DNA of 64,000 bases from Cardiocondyla obscurior (Eukaryota; Arthropoda; Insecta; Hymenoptera; Formicidae), in NCBI RefSeq assembly GCF_019399895.1, contig NC_091871.1:2385001-2449000 (forward strand). Direction: 5' to 3'. Below, in pieces: positions 1 to 11,900 of the stretch. The first letter of the stretch is position 1, and each line of letters opens with the position of its first letter. The notes beneath the pieces are model-generated. The model had not been told where the DNA came from. It did not search any database and saw only the letters and a program-made list of their open reading frames with translations. Both the position numbers and the translations under genes were made by a program.

Positions 1-3000
1 GTTTTGAAGGTATCTTGCTTAACGGCGCGCCGGCGAGCGATAACATGGACATCGATGCACAGGATGACGGATCGTCTAAAGACTCGTTGAGCGTGGGTTC
101 AAAAGACAAACCGTTACAGAGTATGATGCTTGTCGACTTGCTCGAAAGAAAGGTTGACAAAGAACCAATTCTGAACGGTGTGCTTAGTAAGAATTCAATC
201 AATGAGAAAGAGATGGATTTGGTGGAGAATCACATCAAGAAAGCGTTAAAAGAATCTCCCACTGAGCTAAAAATGAAGTCCGAAGTAGAGAGCAGTAATG
301 TTATACAGAACGAAGTTTCCGAGGATACTCTAATTGAGGCTCCACGAGGAATCAAGAGATCAGCCAGCGAATCAGATGAGCTTGATATCAAGAAATCTAA
401 ATATTCTAACGGCACGATGTCTCCTGATCCAGCGGTTGATTCGACTACAGCGGAATCTACGGTATCAAGCATAAAGTCCGAGGAGCAAGATGACGATAAA
501 GATAGTGAAAAAGCGACTGTTTCTTCTACCGCGGCAAATCTCTATGCTGCTTTGGCAGCGGACTGCATAGAGGACGAGATGGATTTAGAAGAACAAGTTA
601 ATATTAATAAAGATACGATAAAGAATGAATCGTTAGCAACGGCAACTGCACCGAGAACACAAACGGCGACGGCAACAGTTGCAACGACAGAAACAGCGAC
701 GGCGACGGCGACGGTAGCTGTGGGACCGACGGCAACGGTAGCAATGGCAACGACGGCAACAATGGCTGTGGCAACGGCACCTCCAGTGTCTCTTCCTCCT
801 CCTCTTCATGTAAAAACGGAGACGACGCCAGTTCTCGTGAAAGAAGAACCACCGACTTTACACATCAAGGAAGAGCCTCATATATTTATTAATCAGATCG
901 CAAGTATCAATCAAGTGTCGCAGTCACAGCCACCATCGTCACAACAACAACTTATCGTGGCTACACCTAGGCAGATAGTCGTGCAGCAGCCGATTCAATC
1001 AAGTAATCAAGTAATTATTCCCACAACATCGGTGAAGGCCAGGCCACCTCCGCCTCAACCGCAGGTGCTTTTGCAGCAAAATGCGAGCGGGCAGCTGCAG
1101 TATGTAGTATCGGGTGGTGTGCCTGGTCAGAACTACGTACTGGCGCAGCCACAGACAGCTCTGGTACAGGGACAAGCGCAAACTGTTCTTGTAGCGCAAA
1201 CGACGCAACAACAGGGTACTGGTACGAAAACAATTATCATATTGCAACCGCAGGCTACCGCGCAACCGACTCCGCAAAAAATGGTGGCAGTGACGCCGCA
1301 AGGGCAGCAGGTGGTTGTGACGCAGGTTCCTCGTCCGATTTTGCAGAGCCCGGCGCTCGGCAACATCCCGCCGCCCCTCGTACCCACATCCGCCACTATC
1401 CCGCAAGCCTCCATTATAGTCAATAGCTCGATAGCGCAAGCCAATCCAAATACGGTGACCGTCACAATCCCAGCGATGGCTCAGCAAACACCGGTATCCA
1501 CTAGTGTACCGTCCAGGGTAGTAACGCCTACCCCGGCGTCTACGCCGCCGCCGACTAGGCCCACGACTCCTCACCAAGCGGCGGCCACTCACGGTGCATC
1601 GACCATCAAACCGTTAACCGCCACTAAGATTGTGAAAACAGTGAGTTCATCAACCTCCACCGAACCGGAGTCAAAACCTTCCACAAGTCAACAACAACAG
1701 CAGCAGCAGCAGCAACAACAATTACAGCAGCAAACGTCACAGCCATTGCAAGAGAACAAGACTATTACGATCAAAATCGATCCCAACGCTTACCTGTGCG
1801 AATGGCGGGGCTGTCTTAGGTAAGTTTAAAGATAAAGTTTCGAAATTTATAATTTAATCAAGTGATTTTACGAGTAATCGAATAAAATAGTTATAGTTTT
1901 GTAAAATTTTTTATTGATTAAAAAATATTTAAAATAATTTCAGACAATTTAAAACACCGCACGAAGTCTATCTTCACGTTTGCGAGGCGCACTGTCCAAA
2001 TGGTGGCGAGGAAATACTGTGTCTGTGGGCGAGCTGCGATGCTCTCAAGAGACGCAAATTCTCATTAATGACGCATCTCTACGATAGGCACTGTAACGCG
2101 GACGTAAGTAATTAAAAAAATTTACTTTAAATAATTTCTATTTATCTTGAGAGAAATCGGATAATGCTTATTACTATAAATTTTACATTTACAATTTTAT
2201 TTCTTTATAGACAATGTCGATGAGGAGGAAACAGTTGACAGCGACAGGTAAAACCGAAGTCTCAACGTCTACGCCTCCAACGCCGCATCATCCCGGATAC
2301 GCACCGAACGCGGCATTCCACGCTATTAAACGGCATGCTCTGGAATTCGTCAATCCTAAGGAACTAATGGTAAGTCTTTAAAACATTTTATAATTTTGAA
2401 ATTTCTATTGGAGAATATAGAATTTAATTTTACTGTTTTATTCGTTCTTTATACGCATTCAATATTAACATTATACTCTGATGAAACGTTTAGTAAAAAA
2501 AAAAAAATCTTTTACAATGTATTTTATTTAAATTTAAATGAATATTTAATGTTTAATAAAATTTTTATCTTTCCGCTTATTTTTAAGTAAAAGTAAAATC
2601 GTACATTTAGAAATCTAGACGAAAGAACAGAGTTTAAAATGTATTTCGTACACATAATATATTTAGTCGGAGGCAAATTTTCTTCCTATGATAATACACT
2701 GATAAGTAACTATAAATAGCGACATTGATAAAGATACGCTAATTAGATGGATACACAAAATTAATCGTATACTACACGTGATACACACTTTGAAATACAC
2801 ATATTACAGTCTTTCTTCCTGCCATGTTGATTATCTGTTGATTCTGTAAACTGTCCACAAAAATCACCCGACAGTTTTCAATTCTGCAAATCTTTGACTG
2901 GCTAATTTAACGAAATTTCTTGTTCTCTCTTGGCGAAGCAGCAAAGGCCGACCAAGCCGGCTGCAGCCACTTCAAGCTCTTCTTCCCCCAGACCTGGGCA

Positions 3001-4089
3001 AAATTCTCCACCAGAACAGGTAAAAATGTATTGAGAGTTGAGAAGGAAATCACAACGCAGCTACAGCTTCTGTGTGCTGCCATTGCTGTCGTCTGTCTGT
3101 GCTTTTTTTTATTCTCTCTTTGTTTTTGCACACCATGTCATCTTCCCTTGAACTCCCCCTCTCATTTGTTTTACCCTTCCGTTTTGTTGCAGCATGTCTA
3201 TTTTATTTCGACGATACATTTCGTAGCTAGAATTTGATTTTATTTTTTTTTTTTCCCTTACTTGCGTTGATCTTACAACACTCGTGTCAGAAGGTGTTGT
3301 AAGGTGGCACAATGCTCGTTTCAACAGAGCAGCAAAAAGAAGCCAAAACCTTATTTATTAAGTAGATGTTGCTAGAGCTGTAGGTTTGGATATATATGTT
3401 TTTTATGTGTGCGTCCTTGTTCATAATTGTAACATGGTTAAGGTGCAAGAATATACGTCGCCTATTACATGACACGTCGAATACATGTACGGCCGTCCAA
3501 GACAGACGAACTGCAGCTTCGCCGAGAAAATGCAGCGCTTTTTACACATTAACACGACTCCTGTAACGCATTTGTAAAACAACATCATACAATTAGAAAC
3601 TATATGTTACCACATTCATGCATTTTTCACGACACTTTTTTTTTTTTTCTTAGCATCTGAAAGATGAGTAATGTCATTTGTTGTCAGTCATCAAGTTGTC
3701 TGTGTGTGAAAAAGATAATGCGTGAATAATCGATCGTTAATGATGCGTCTTTATTTTGCAGGATGACAACGAAGGTCCAGTGACCAAAAGTATTCGCCTA
3801 ACGGCAGCTCTCATTCTTAGAAACCTAGTCATATATTCAACACATGGTAGAAGGTGAGCAATTTTTTTTTATTATTTTATTTCTATTTTATTTAATAAAA
3901 TATTACGTATTAATATTACTTATTAATCGTATCGCGATCATGGCTCATTCGTAAATTATTTCCAGGCATCTTAGAGCGTACGAGCCCCACTTGGCAGGCG
4001 TGGCGTTAAGCAATGTCGAATCATCGAGAACAATCGCACAAGTCCTTTATGATATGAACGACCAGAGTAGCAGTAGCCATCATAGGTGA
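1..4089 (+). CDS. ARID2: ARID2/Bap170 (PBAP chromatin-remodelling subunit), C-terminal part
   Basis: This is the 3' portion of the gene for the AT-rich-interaction-domain subunit of the PBAP/PBAF SWI/SNF chromatin remodeller, a nuclear protein. Coding exons read 1-1819, 1944-2103, 2211-2369, 2942-3019, 3762-3853 and 3966-4089 (TGA), all with GT-AG borders and one continuous frame. The frame is open at base 1, so the N-terminal ARID and RFX domains lie off the window. Exon 1 encodes a long low-complexity Ala/Thr/Val- and Gln-rich region with a polyglutamine tract near 1690-1735. Two C2H2 fingers straddle the 1819/1944 junction: C-x4-C with paired His in the CEWRGC segment, then CLWASC followed by H-x4-H. 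The C terminus contains the conserved LTAALILRNL and HLRAYEPHLAGVALS segments of the family. The finger pair plus this tail makes the identification firm; the Drosophila name is Bap170. The acceptor of exon 4 could be shifted by one codon. Confidence 0.92.
630..785 (+). repeat. Degenerate GGCAAC/GGCGAC hexamer repeat inside ARID2 exon
   Basis: Imperfect tandem repetition of hexamers such as ggcaac, ggcgac and gcaacg encodes an alternating Ala-Thr/Val stretch of roughly 50 residues. It sits in a disordered, acidic-to-hydrophobic transition of ARID2 and probably varies in length between individuals. This is coding low complexity, not a mobile element. Confidence 0.7.
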
Positions 4090-4248
4090 CCTCTTGAATC
4101 AGGCCTCTAAAAAAGCTCTTTTAATCTTGCGAGCAGCGATCAACTTACATTATTTCGAATTACACGGGGTGAAAGCGAATGTAATAAGTCTGTAGTCACT
4201 TGCCGTGGTGATTACATGTATATTGGAAGGCAGATACATCGTTTGCTG

Positions 4249-4377
4249 CGACGACGGCGGCTAGCGTACGTGAATTTCTCCGTCTTCATCTCCTCGCCGA
4301 GGACGATCTACGTTCGCGCTTCGTGTGTGATTCGACGCACACCACGACAAGATTACATACGCTAGCCGCCGTCGCCG
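4249..4377 (+). repeat. GC-rich inverted repeat (possible hairpin) downstream of the ARID2 stop
   Basis: The arm at 4249-4268 is the reverse complement of 4358-4377 at 19 of 20 positions, separated by 89 bases. If transcribed in the ARID2 3' UTR it would form a long stem with a large loop. It lies about 160 bases after the ARID2 stop in otherwise AT-rich DNA. It might be a structured UTR element or a short foldback remnant; the sequence does not decide between them. Confidence 0.65.
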
Positions 4378-4420
4378 TGGCTGACACAATATCTGCCATT
4401 CAGGGTACATGGATGATGAT

Positions 4421-4472
4421 TGTGCGTGCGTGCGTGCGTGCGTCCTTGCATGCGTACGTGCATGCGTGCGTA
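4421..4472. repeat. GTGC/TGCG microsatellite
   Basis: Tandem tgcg units run from 4421 to about 4443 and continue imperfectly (tgcatgcgtacgtgcatgcgtgcg) to 4472. The tract alternates purine and pyrimidine. It is a simple-sequence repeat in the ARID2 3' flank. Confidence 0.85.
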
Positions 4473-6981
4473 ATGTTGTGTGCCCATGCAAATTAAAGGA
4501 CTGGAATTAGAGAAGAATAGTACCGAGGATAAATGTTCCATATATAGAAAAAAGAGGCCTATAAACTTACTAGGCAAATCATTTTGCCAATTTAGATTTA
4601 CGATATGAACTGTAACTATAGTGAAATACAATACAAAGACAGTTAGGTCAAATATGAAAAAGTGATAACGAATTGCGAGAGAGAAAAGTGAAAAAAGTGT
4701 ACGTGTGTGATAAAGAACAAAAAAGAAAGAAAAAGTGCGAATGAATTGCCGAATGAATGAACGAAAGAGTGCGAGCGAGTGAGAGATGATATTTCAGATT
4801 TAATATTAATATTTATTTTCTCAACAAGAAATGTGGAAAAAGTGTTTTTAGTAAACGTGTACAAAAAGGAACGAAGAAGATACTTTATGGACGTTATAGT
4901 TAATTACAATCAATATATTATAATTAATATTCTTATTGTACTTTTTTTTTTTTTCGTAAATTACCAAGGACTTAGGATATAAAGAAAGAAAAACGAAATC
5001 TTTTTATGAAATGTATTTGTTAAGAATTTATGTTTTCGCTTATAATTGCATATTGCAATCCCATGGCTATATTATCGTCTCTCTTTGTTTTATTATTAAC
5101 TAATCTAATCTATCGACAGAAATTAGTAAGATATAACAGTACATGCGTCGGCATACTAGCGAGTTCGTCATTACAGCAGAACATTCATATCACTGCATAA
5201 ATTTAACGACGTCTAGTTTAGATCAGTTTTAGCTCGATGACTTCTAGCCATTCGATTTTTGCGATGTGTCAGAATACATAGAAGAAAATTTTTTACGCTC
5301 GCTGAGTAATGCAGCATATCGTTAGATAAATTTATAAAATGACTTTGTCATTAGCGTGACTTCCAATCAAAAGAAACATTTTATCAAAATCCCGAAAACC
5401 AACAACAGTATTGACAAATTAACAAGTTACAAATAAGTATGTAAATTTCGAACGTACGTTCGTTATGATATCTGGATTTAAAGGCCTAAGATCTGTATAT
5501 AACAATCATAATATGGGACATTTTTTTTCTCTTTAATTTTTAACTCAAGTTTTACGTTATTAATACCTACGATCACAAAACTATATATTTGTTTCATCCT
5601 TATAGGGAAACGTGATTAGCTCTTAGCTGATGCAAACGTATCGCATTTGGAACATTTCAATAAAACCATAACTGAAATGAACTATGTAACATTGATGAAA
5701 TTTATTGTGATATGTAAAATGTAATTTAATATTACAACGCATAATGACAAAGTTGTCTTTTGACGTAATACTCTAACATTGTTTACTTTTAAACAACGTT
5801 TACTCTGGATGATGGTAGAATTTTTTTATATTACATTTAGTGAAGAAAAGCAGATACTATTAAAGATACTAATTTTTTTCAGAAATCTAAACCAAATAAA
5901 ATCGATTAAATAAATTGTCCATTATTTGGCTAATCGGTAAGCTCGATATGTAATTTATGTAAAATAAGTGTTTTATTTTGAACGATTTAAAGCGGTAAAG
6001 TGACAAGTATTTTATGTTCCCGAAGTTACCACTTCGCGGACAGCGTAGATTGCATTTATCATTTATTAAGTTGTTTGAAACATTACTCCATTTCATGAAA
6101 GAATAAGCTGATCATATAAAGCTGTATACATACTTGTACATAATACCTGTATTTCATTCTCATGATGTTAAAACCTCTGTGTAAATTTCTTAAGATTGTA
6201 AGTTTAATCATCTTTAAGAGAAACAAAGTAAAAGATTCTTGTATTATAATAGAATGTGACAAGACATAGAAGTTGCAAAAAAAAACAGATTTTTGTAATT
6301 ATTTAACTGGTTTGGTGAAGAAAAAAAAAAGCAACTGAAGAACGGTTTCGTCTTATATTACAAAGCGGCCGTTTAAGGATAGACATAAAAAAATATGATA
6401 ATGGACCCTGTGCGAGCCTCTATTATGTATTTTATATATAAATATATAAAAACAAGTTTAATAGCTGAACGTTTTTAGGAGGATGAAAATCTTGTGAGAG
6501 GCTTTTTATTTTTATTATTTGTAATTATACCTAGTTTACATGTTCACCGTTTCGTACGATCATCGAGATCATAAATAAACATCTGTGTAAAGGAATAAAA
6601 GAACGATATAATAAATTACTAAATACGAAGGAGAATATGGGAAAAATATAGACTGATTATTCGTGAGTTGTTCTTTTTCTCCGTTGTGCCGCCTAAATGT
6701 CGTAACGTAAAATTTAATAATTTTCGACAATAAAACTAACGATGTATATAATATCGTCTTAAATGGTGTTTCAGCATTTTTCGTTACTTTAAATATAATT
6801 CAAGCATACGTACGAACATCAATTATATCCAACATTTAATTTATTACGTTCGTAACACCAAGTGAGCAAAATCAAGAGGACCATGCCATCAGCGGAACTA
6901 GGAACTGAACAAGGAACAGTTTTTCTCAACACCGATATCCCTCAATTACAATTAAAAAATCTGCGTGTTGTTCTCTCACGG

Positions 6982-7178
6982 CAGAGAGCCCAACTCGGAA
7001 TCGCAGCTTCCACGCGTACAAATACAGAGGCTCGTCCGTGTGAAGCCAGCGCTTCGGCTGCCGTCGAATAGAAGACCAAACTCTGGCCGTCGGAGTTTGG
7101 TCTTCTATCCGACGGCAGCCGAAGCGGGACGACCGTATTTGTATGCGTGGAAGCCGCGATTCCGAGTTGGGCTTTCTG
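6982..7178. mobile_element. Foldback MITE, hAT-like termini, copy 1 (long form)
   Basis: The element begins CAGAGAGCCCAACTCGGAATCG and ends with a near reverse complement, CGATTCCGAGTTGGGCTTTCTG. Nearly the whole 197 bp is an imperfect palindrome with a central hairpin around the gaccaaactc/gagtttggtc arms. It shares arms with the element at 45266-45415. The CAG start is typical of hAT elements, but no 8-bp target duplication flanks this copy: left flank TCTCACGG, right flank CTACATGT. There is no coding capacity. The right end joins the repeated block at 7179 directly. Confidence 0.8.
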
Positions 7179-8075
7179 CTACATGTAAGTAAAGAGTGCC
7201 GACACTGCTACGAGTAACGAAATACAAAGCGCGCACGGTCATATAATTCGCACGTTTACACGCCAATTCAAAAGAAAGAAAAGGATTAAAAAAATGATAT
7301 AAATACCGTATCAGTAGTTCATACAGAATTTTTAGTGATGATAGTACAATGAAATACGCACGACTTAAAGAGCCCATTAATTTTTATTCGTTTATCATCT
7401 CTCTGATTAAAGTAATAACCCATTTTAGGTTACAGAATAAATGTAATTTTGATATTTGGTACTGTTTATTATTAAGATAAAAATTATATAAGTGTAATGC
7501 ATCTGCATTGGATTCTATACACAATATATTTTATATAACACCAACTAATATTGTGTCCCTATTGTATAAAAAGTGCTATAATTACATCGTATAATTAAAA
7601 TTACATGCTAAATTAAAGTGCCGCACGCCGATATCAGATTACACGAACCGCAGCCGGTTCGTCGGTCGTTTCGGGTGTGCCGCTAGTTGTCGGACGTTTT
7701 GTATATACAATTATCTTTTTACGGGAGTGCCGAAAAATTACGTGCGAAAGTGTTAAATAATTTTCGCGATAATAATTGATCCGGGCGCGTTCGTGAGTGT
7801 CCAGTGCGCGGAAGAATGACTCGACACGTCCCATCTGAGAGGAGGAGGAGGCCCGGGACGGGCATCCTGCATCGGCGGAGCAACTTATAGGTAAATATAA
7901 ATTTTTTCTTGTTTACAAAAGCTTGAAAAAAAATTAAGCTTTACCTTTACAATAATTTAAATAGCATCACGTCTACATTAATATTGTTTTATTTTATGTT
8001 ACAGTCACCGGCAGAATTCTAGAACTCCGCTGAAGCTCATGCAGATTGGTAAGTCGCATGATTTTTTTTTTTTTT
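7179..8075 (+). repeat. Repeated promoter/5'-exon-like block, copy 1
   Basis: The block from 7179 to 7890 matches 45416-46127 with only about half a dozen differences by eye (about 99% identity). It contains a TATA-like TATAAAAA near 7566 and GC-rich exon-like DNA ending ...TTATAG at 7890, followed by gtaaat. The next 114 bp (7891-8004, ending tgttacag) look like an intron and match copy 2 poorly. Bases 8005-8048, ending ATGCAGATTG before gtaagtcgc, are conserved again. Similarity fades after the poly(T) near 8070. The pattern resembles the promoter and first two exons of a gene, but no downstream coding exons were found on this strand before the nested gene at 18468. It may be a transduplicated gene fragment or a non-autonomous repeat. 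Confidence 0.75.
7564..7574 (+). promoter_or_regulatory. TATA-box-like site in repeated block copy 1
   Basis: The sequence gtataaaaagtg lies about 320 bases upstream of the candidate splice donor at 7891. It is identical in copy 2 near 45800. It is plausible as the core promoter of the exon-like segment; this is inference from motif and position only. Confidence 0.35.
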
Positions 8076-8940
8076 TCGTAATTTGTAATTAGGGTCTCTA
8101 AAAAAACAGCGCACGCATGGTTTTTTCTGATAAATATTATATATTGAATATTCTTTTCTTACAATTCTCTAAAATGTCAGTCTCGAGATTTTAAACTAAT
8201 CGCGATTTAGTCTTTGCGATCATTTAATTACATTTTCAAAATATTCGATAATTTATCATTATATACATGTATAAAAACGATCTTGGTTGTGATAAAACTT
8301 GTCTGCTTTTCCATTTCTTGACAGTTTTAATCTCGTTGGTATTTTTGACTATTTAATTATTATGCGTTCTGTCCATTTCACATGCAGATACAGAACTATT
8401 AATATAATATACATATTGCAGTCGATACTTAATTTATTAAATCAATTGGTAGGATTAACAAGTGACTCTTTTCTGTCACTGTTACCTATTTGTACTTTTC
8501 CTTTTTTTGGTTAAAAGCACTTATAAGGCAAACGACATCTTGTGCAGGATATTATATCACCACATTTAAATCTACATTGAAACTATCTGGAGATGAATTT
8601 AGCGACCTGTAAAAAAAAAAGGAAAAAATTAATATATATATAATTATTAATATATAAAATATATAAATATATATTTAAAATATATAAAATAAAAAATACG
8701 GATATAGGTATCTTACATGGTATGCGTCGTAAAATATTTAAATTTCCTTTCTAAATAGGAATTATCGATAGCATTAATCACTTCGTATCAAAAAGACAAT
8801 TATTGTAGATAATAAAATTCATATATTTCTGGCATATACTTAATCGTATAACATAAAAGTTATTTGGAAAATGGTAAAGATTCTTACAAAAGCGAGAGCG
8901 CTTTTAAAACATTATTAATTATTTAAGATACTTTTCCCCG
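8076..8940. other. AT-rich spacer between repeated block and Cep135 3' end
   Basis: No coding segment could be supported on either strand. There is a pure A/T tract at about 8626-8695 with repeated tatata/aatata units. The right end probably contains the Cep135 3' UTR, since that gene stops at 8941 on the minus strand. Confidence 0.6.
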
Positions 8941-11900
8941 TTAAGAAAATGTTGATCCTTTATCTGTATCATCAGTGGATTTGCGTTGCAAAAATGTGCT
9001 AGGGCAAGATACGATATCGGTGGAGGAAATAGGTTTTTTAAAGGAGCACCGACACTTGAACGAAAACGATGTGGATCGATCGCCGTGACTTATTAATCCT
9101 TGGTTAGAATCACGAACGCACATATGTTTAGGAATCGCGGTATATGGTTTTTTCAGCCAATCTACTTGCCTAGGAGATTTATAATGAGTTAATTATTTAT
9201 TTTTTAACCGCGACCACAATTACTGTGACTCTACCTGGAAGTAGAAGCAACACACACGCTATTGTAGGTTTCGACATTTGGCTGAGAAAGAATCGTACGA
9301 TCTCGTTGGTGAGGAATCATAGATTCTTCAGAATTTCTAAATTTTAAAACGATTATGATGGACAATACGCGATAAGATGTGAAAGAACATAAACGAAGAA
9401 TTCGATAGCAAAAAAATAAACGCGAATATACTTGGCTTATAATACCTGCGACTTTCTTCATCCTTTCTGGCACGGTCGAATCTCTCGTTAGTAACTTGTC
9501 TGCGAAGCTCGCTAATCTGTCTGCTGTATTCCGCCGCTTGATTTTGATACTGTCTGAGTTCCGCAGATTCTGACGAACTAAAATCATACGAAAATGCAAA
9601 CAAATAACCGTAACATAAAATTCATAGAGATGATAATAGAACGTACAGTTTACTTTGAAGCTCGGACACTTTCTGTTTTAGTCTAGAGATTTCGTTTTGT
9701 AACTCCTGATTAGTAGTCTGCGCATTAATAGACTCCTGTCTCGATTGGTCCAGAAGAGTCTCCAGTCGCTCAACAGTCACGCGATCTCTAGTAATTTGAT
9801 CTTGAACAATGCTTTGCTCAGTTTTCAGTCTTGACAATTGTGCTTCGTACTACATATAAGAAAAAAATATAATACAGTAGAGAAATCATACAGGATGACG
9901 TGCGAAACGGCTAGAATAGAATAAATAAATTTACATGCGCTTTCATGGTATCCTTGTCACCAAGTTGCTCCATAAGTGTATCTTTTTGTTGGTCCAGCTT
10001 CACGCACAGATCTCTGACTGCCATTACATCGGCTTCGGCTTGGTGTCTCTGTTCGATTTGTTGCCGCAGTTGTGACTCCATGCTAGCAACATTCTGCGTC
10101 AGATTGCTTATCTAAAAAAGAAAAAAAAATTAATTGATATGCACGTGAAAACAACGTAATATTCACACTTAAAGATGTATTTAATTTCTTAGTAATTTTG
10201 ACTTTTAATTAGTTTATTTTTAATTAAATATCGCAACATAACGTTGTAATGTAACGGGTTAGAGCATCAACGATATTTATTACAACAAGAACGAAATACC
10301 TGAGTCTCGTAGCCCTTTATTAAACAGTCTTTGTCCGCCAACTGACGTTCCAAATCGAGTATCTGATGCCTCGCAGTTTGAAGGGCGCCTCTAGCTTCTG
10401 CCGCTTCAGATTCTAAGCTATGGTTATTGTTTTCCAAAACCGTCGCTTCTAAGCTAAGACTTCGAAAATGATTTAGCATCTCCGTCCTCTCATTCTCCTG
10501 GAAAGGTTAACAAAAGTTAAGATAGTTAAAAATTAATGTTACTTAAGAATAAATGTTTAGTCCTACCTTTCGATTTAAGAGTTCTTCAGCACGACGGACT
10601 TCGCTGACGTAAGTCTGTAGTTGTTTCTTTAGGTCGTAGCACTCGGCACGCGAAGTCTCCAACTCATGTTGCATATTCCGCACCTCGCAGGTCACCGCTG
10701 CCAGGTCGTCCTGCAGCTTCCGGTTCTCTTGAATCGCGTTCTCGCGGTCCACTGATGCGGTCTCAAATTGCCGTTGTATAGCCTCCATTTCCAGCTGCAG
10801 TGATCTACGTTGACGTTCTTGCTCTGCACTCTGATCGACGCATATTCTGCAATTAATACCGTTGTACGTTAAAAAATTAAGACTACAAACATTTAATACA
10901 AAAAAAAATAATCTCAGTTATATTATTTATAATAAATTTCTAATTCAATATTTATCTTTGTAATTCAATACTGAATCAATACTGAATAATCTTCTACTGT
11001 AATGTACGACAGTCATATTTAATTTGCGATCGTTTATGCGAATCAGGCGTTTGTTTCTCGTGGCGCAAGGTATAGCTCCGAAAGAGGACAAGGGCAGTAC
11101 GGACGCGAATTAGGCTCTCGTCGTTTCCCAACTTGCACAATCCTCTCGAAATGAGGTACGTGATTGGATTTTTATATTAACGTTTGTACAGATCGGATTT
11201 CTTATCGCAACTTCGCTAATAAATCGCTGAATAGCCACTAGTGGCGGATTATCGATCTATTTATGCACATGTCGTTCGTGAATCGACCGACGTATACAAA
11301 TGATACTGAATTGAATAACGACATCATCTTGGATGAAATTTTTTTGTAACAACTACGGACACAAAAGAGCTGCGGCTTTCATCGCGGAAAACGTTGACGC
11401 GTGTCTATCGAAAAGCAATCATTCCTAACTTTCGACCGGGTAACTACGGCGGAAACGAATCAGCGAAGTTTTAGCTCGTCGATATTCTGTGTATGAGGGA
11501 CCGATTGTGGACCATCGATCATCCGCGCGTCGATTACGCGCGGTGGGATTTGCGTAATCGCAAGACCTGCAACGTGGTCGTGGCACGTGCGAAAAATATC
11601 CGGGCGCCGGACGACTTTCTCTCGCCTCTCTTGGGGGTCCTTCTTAGCAGCAGTAGCAATAGTAACAACGGTTGCCTCCCGCGAAAGATCTGGTCAGAGC
11701 ATGAAAGTGAAAATCAATTCCGTCACGCGCACGAATCAAGGAAAGCATTTTTCCACAGGTCAACGTAACGACAACCTTCTAGTCGGCGATTCCACTCGAA
11801 GAAAAGACGGTTTCTTGTCGCCGTTGAATATTGACGAGCTAAAACATAGATTTATCTTGAAATAAAAAAAATAACTAACGATACAAGATTTTAAACCTAA

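Larger units (their letters stand above)
4090..6861. other. ARID2 3' UTR and AT-rich intergenic region
   Basis: No convincing coding exon was found on either strand. The stretch is AT-rich with many short poly(A)/poly(T) runs and several AATAAA-like signals, consistent with a long 3' UTR of ARID2 and then spacer. It includes a GC-rich inverted repeat and a GTGC microsatellite, listed separately. Confidence 0.6.

Noticed and set aside
999..1592. Long minus-strand frame (197 codons) inside ARID2 exon 1, rich in Arg and Leu
   Set aside because: It is the complement of a Gln/Pro/Thr-rich coding exon whose codon bias suppresses stops on the other strand. The plus-strand frame continues into conserved zinc-finger exons.
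7634..7834. A 66-codon minus-strand frame identical in both repeated blocks (also 45871-46071)
   Set aside because: Its identity simply reflects the 99% DNA identity of the blocks. It opposes the visible splice-site polarity and has no family resemblance.
8005..8050. Possible polyubiquitin 5' end, because the exon-like segment ends ATGCAGATT (Met-Gln-Ile)
   Set aside because: The exon ends ATGCAGATTG before gtaag, so the fourth codon would begin with G and cannot be the Phe of ubiquitin. No ubiquitin exons follow at either copy.
7179..8075. Solo LTR or Helitron interpretation of the repeated block
   Set aside because: No TG...CA ends with a short direct repeat and no TC...CTRR end with a hairpin were found. 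The diverged intron-like middle does not fit a simple element copy.
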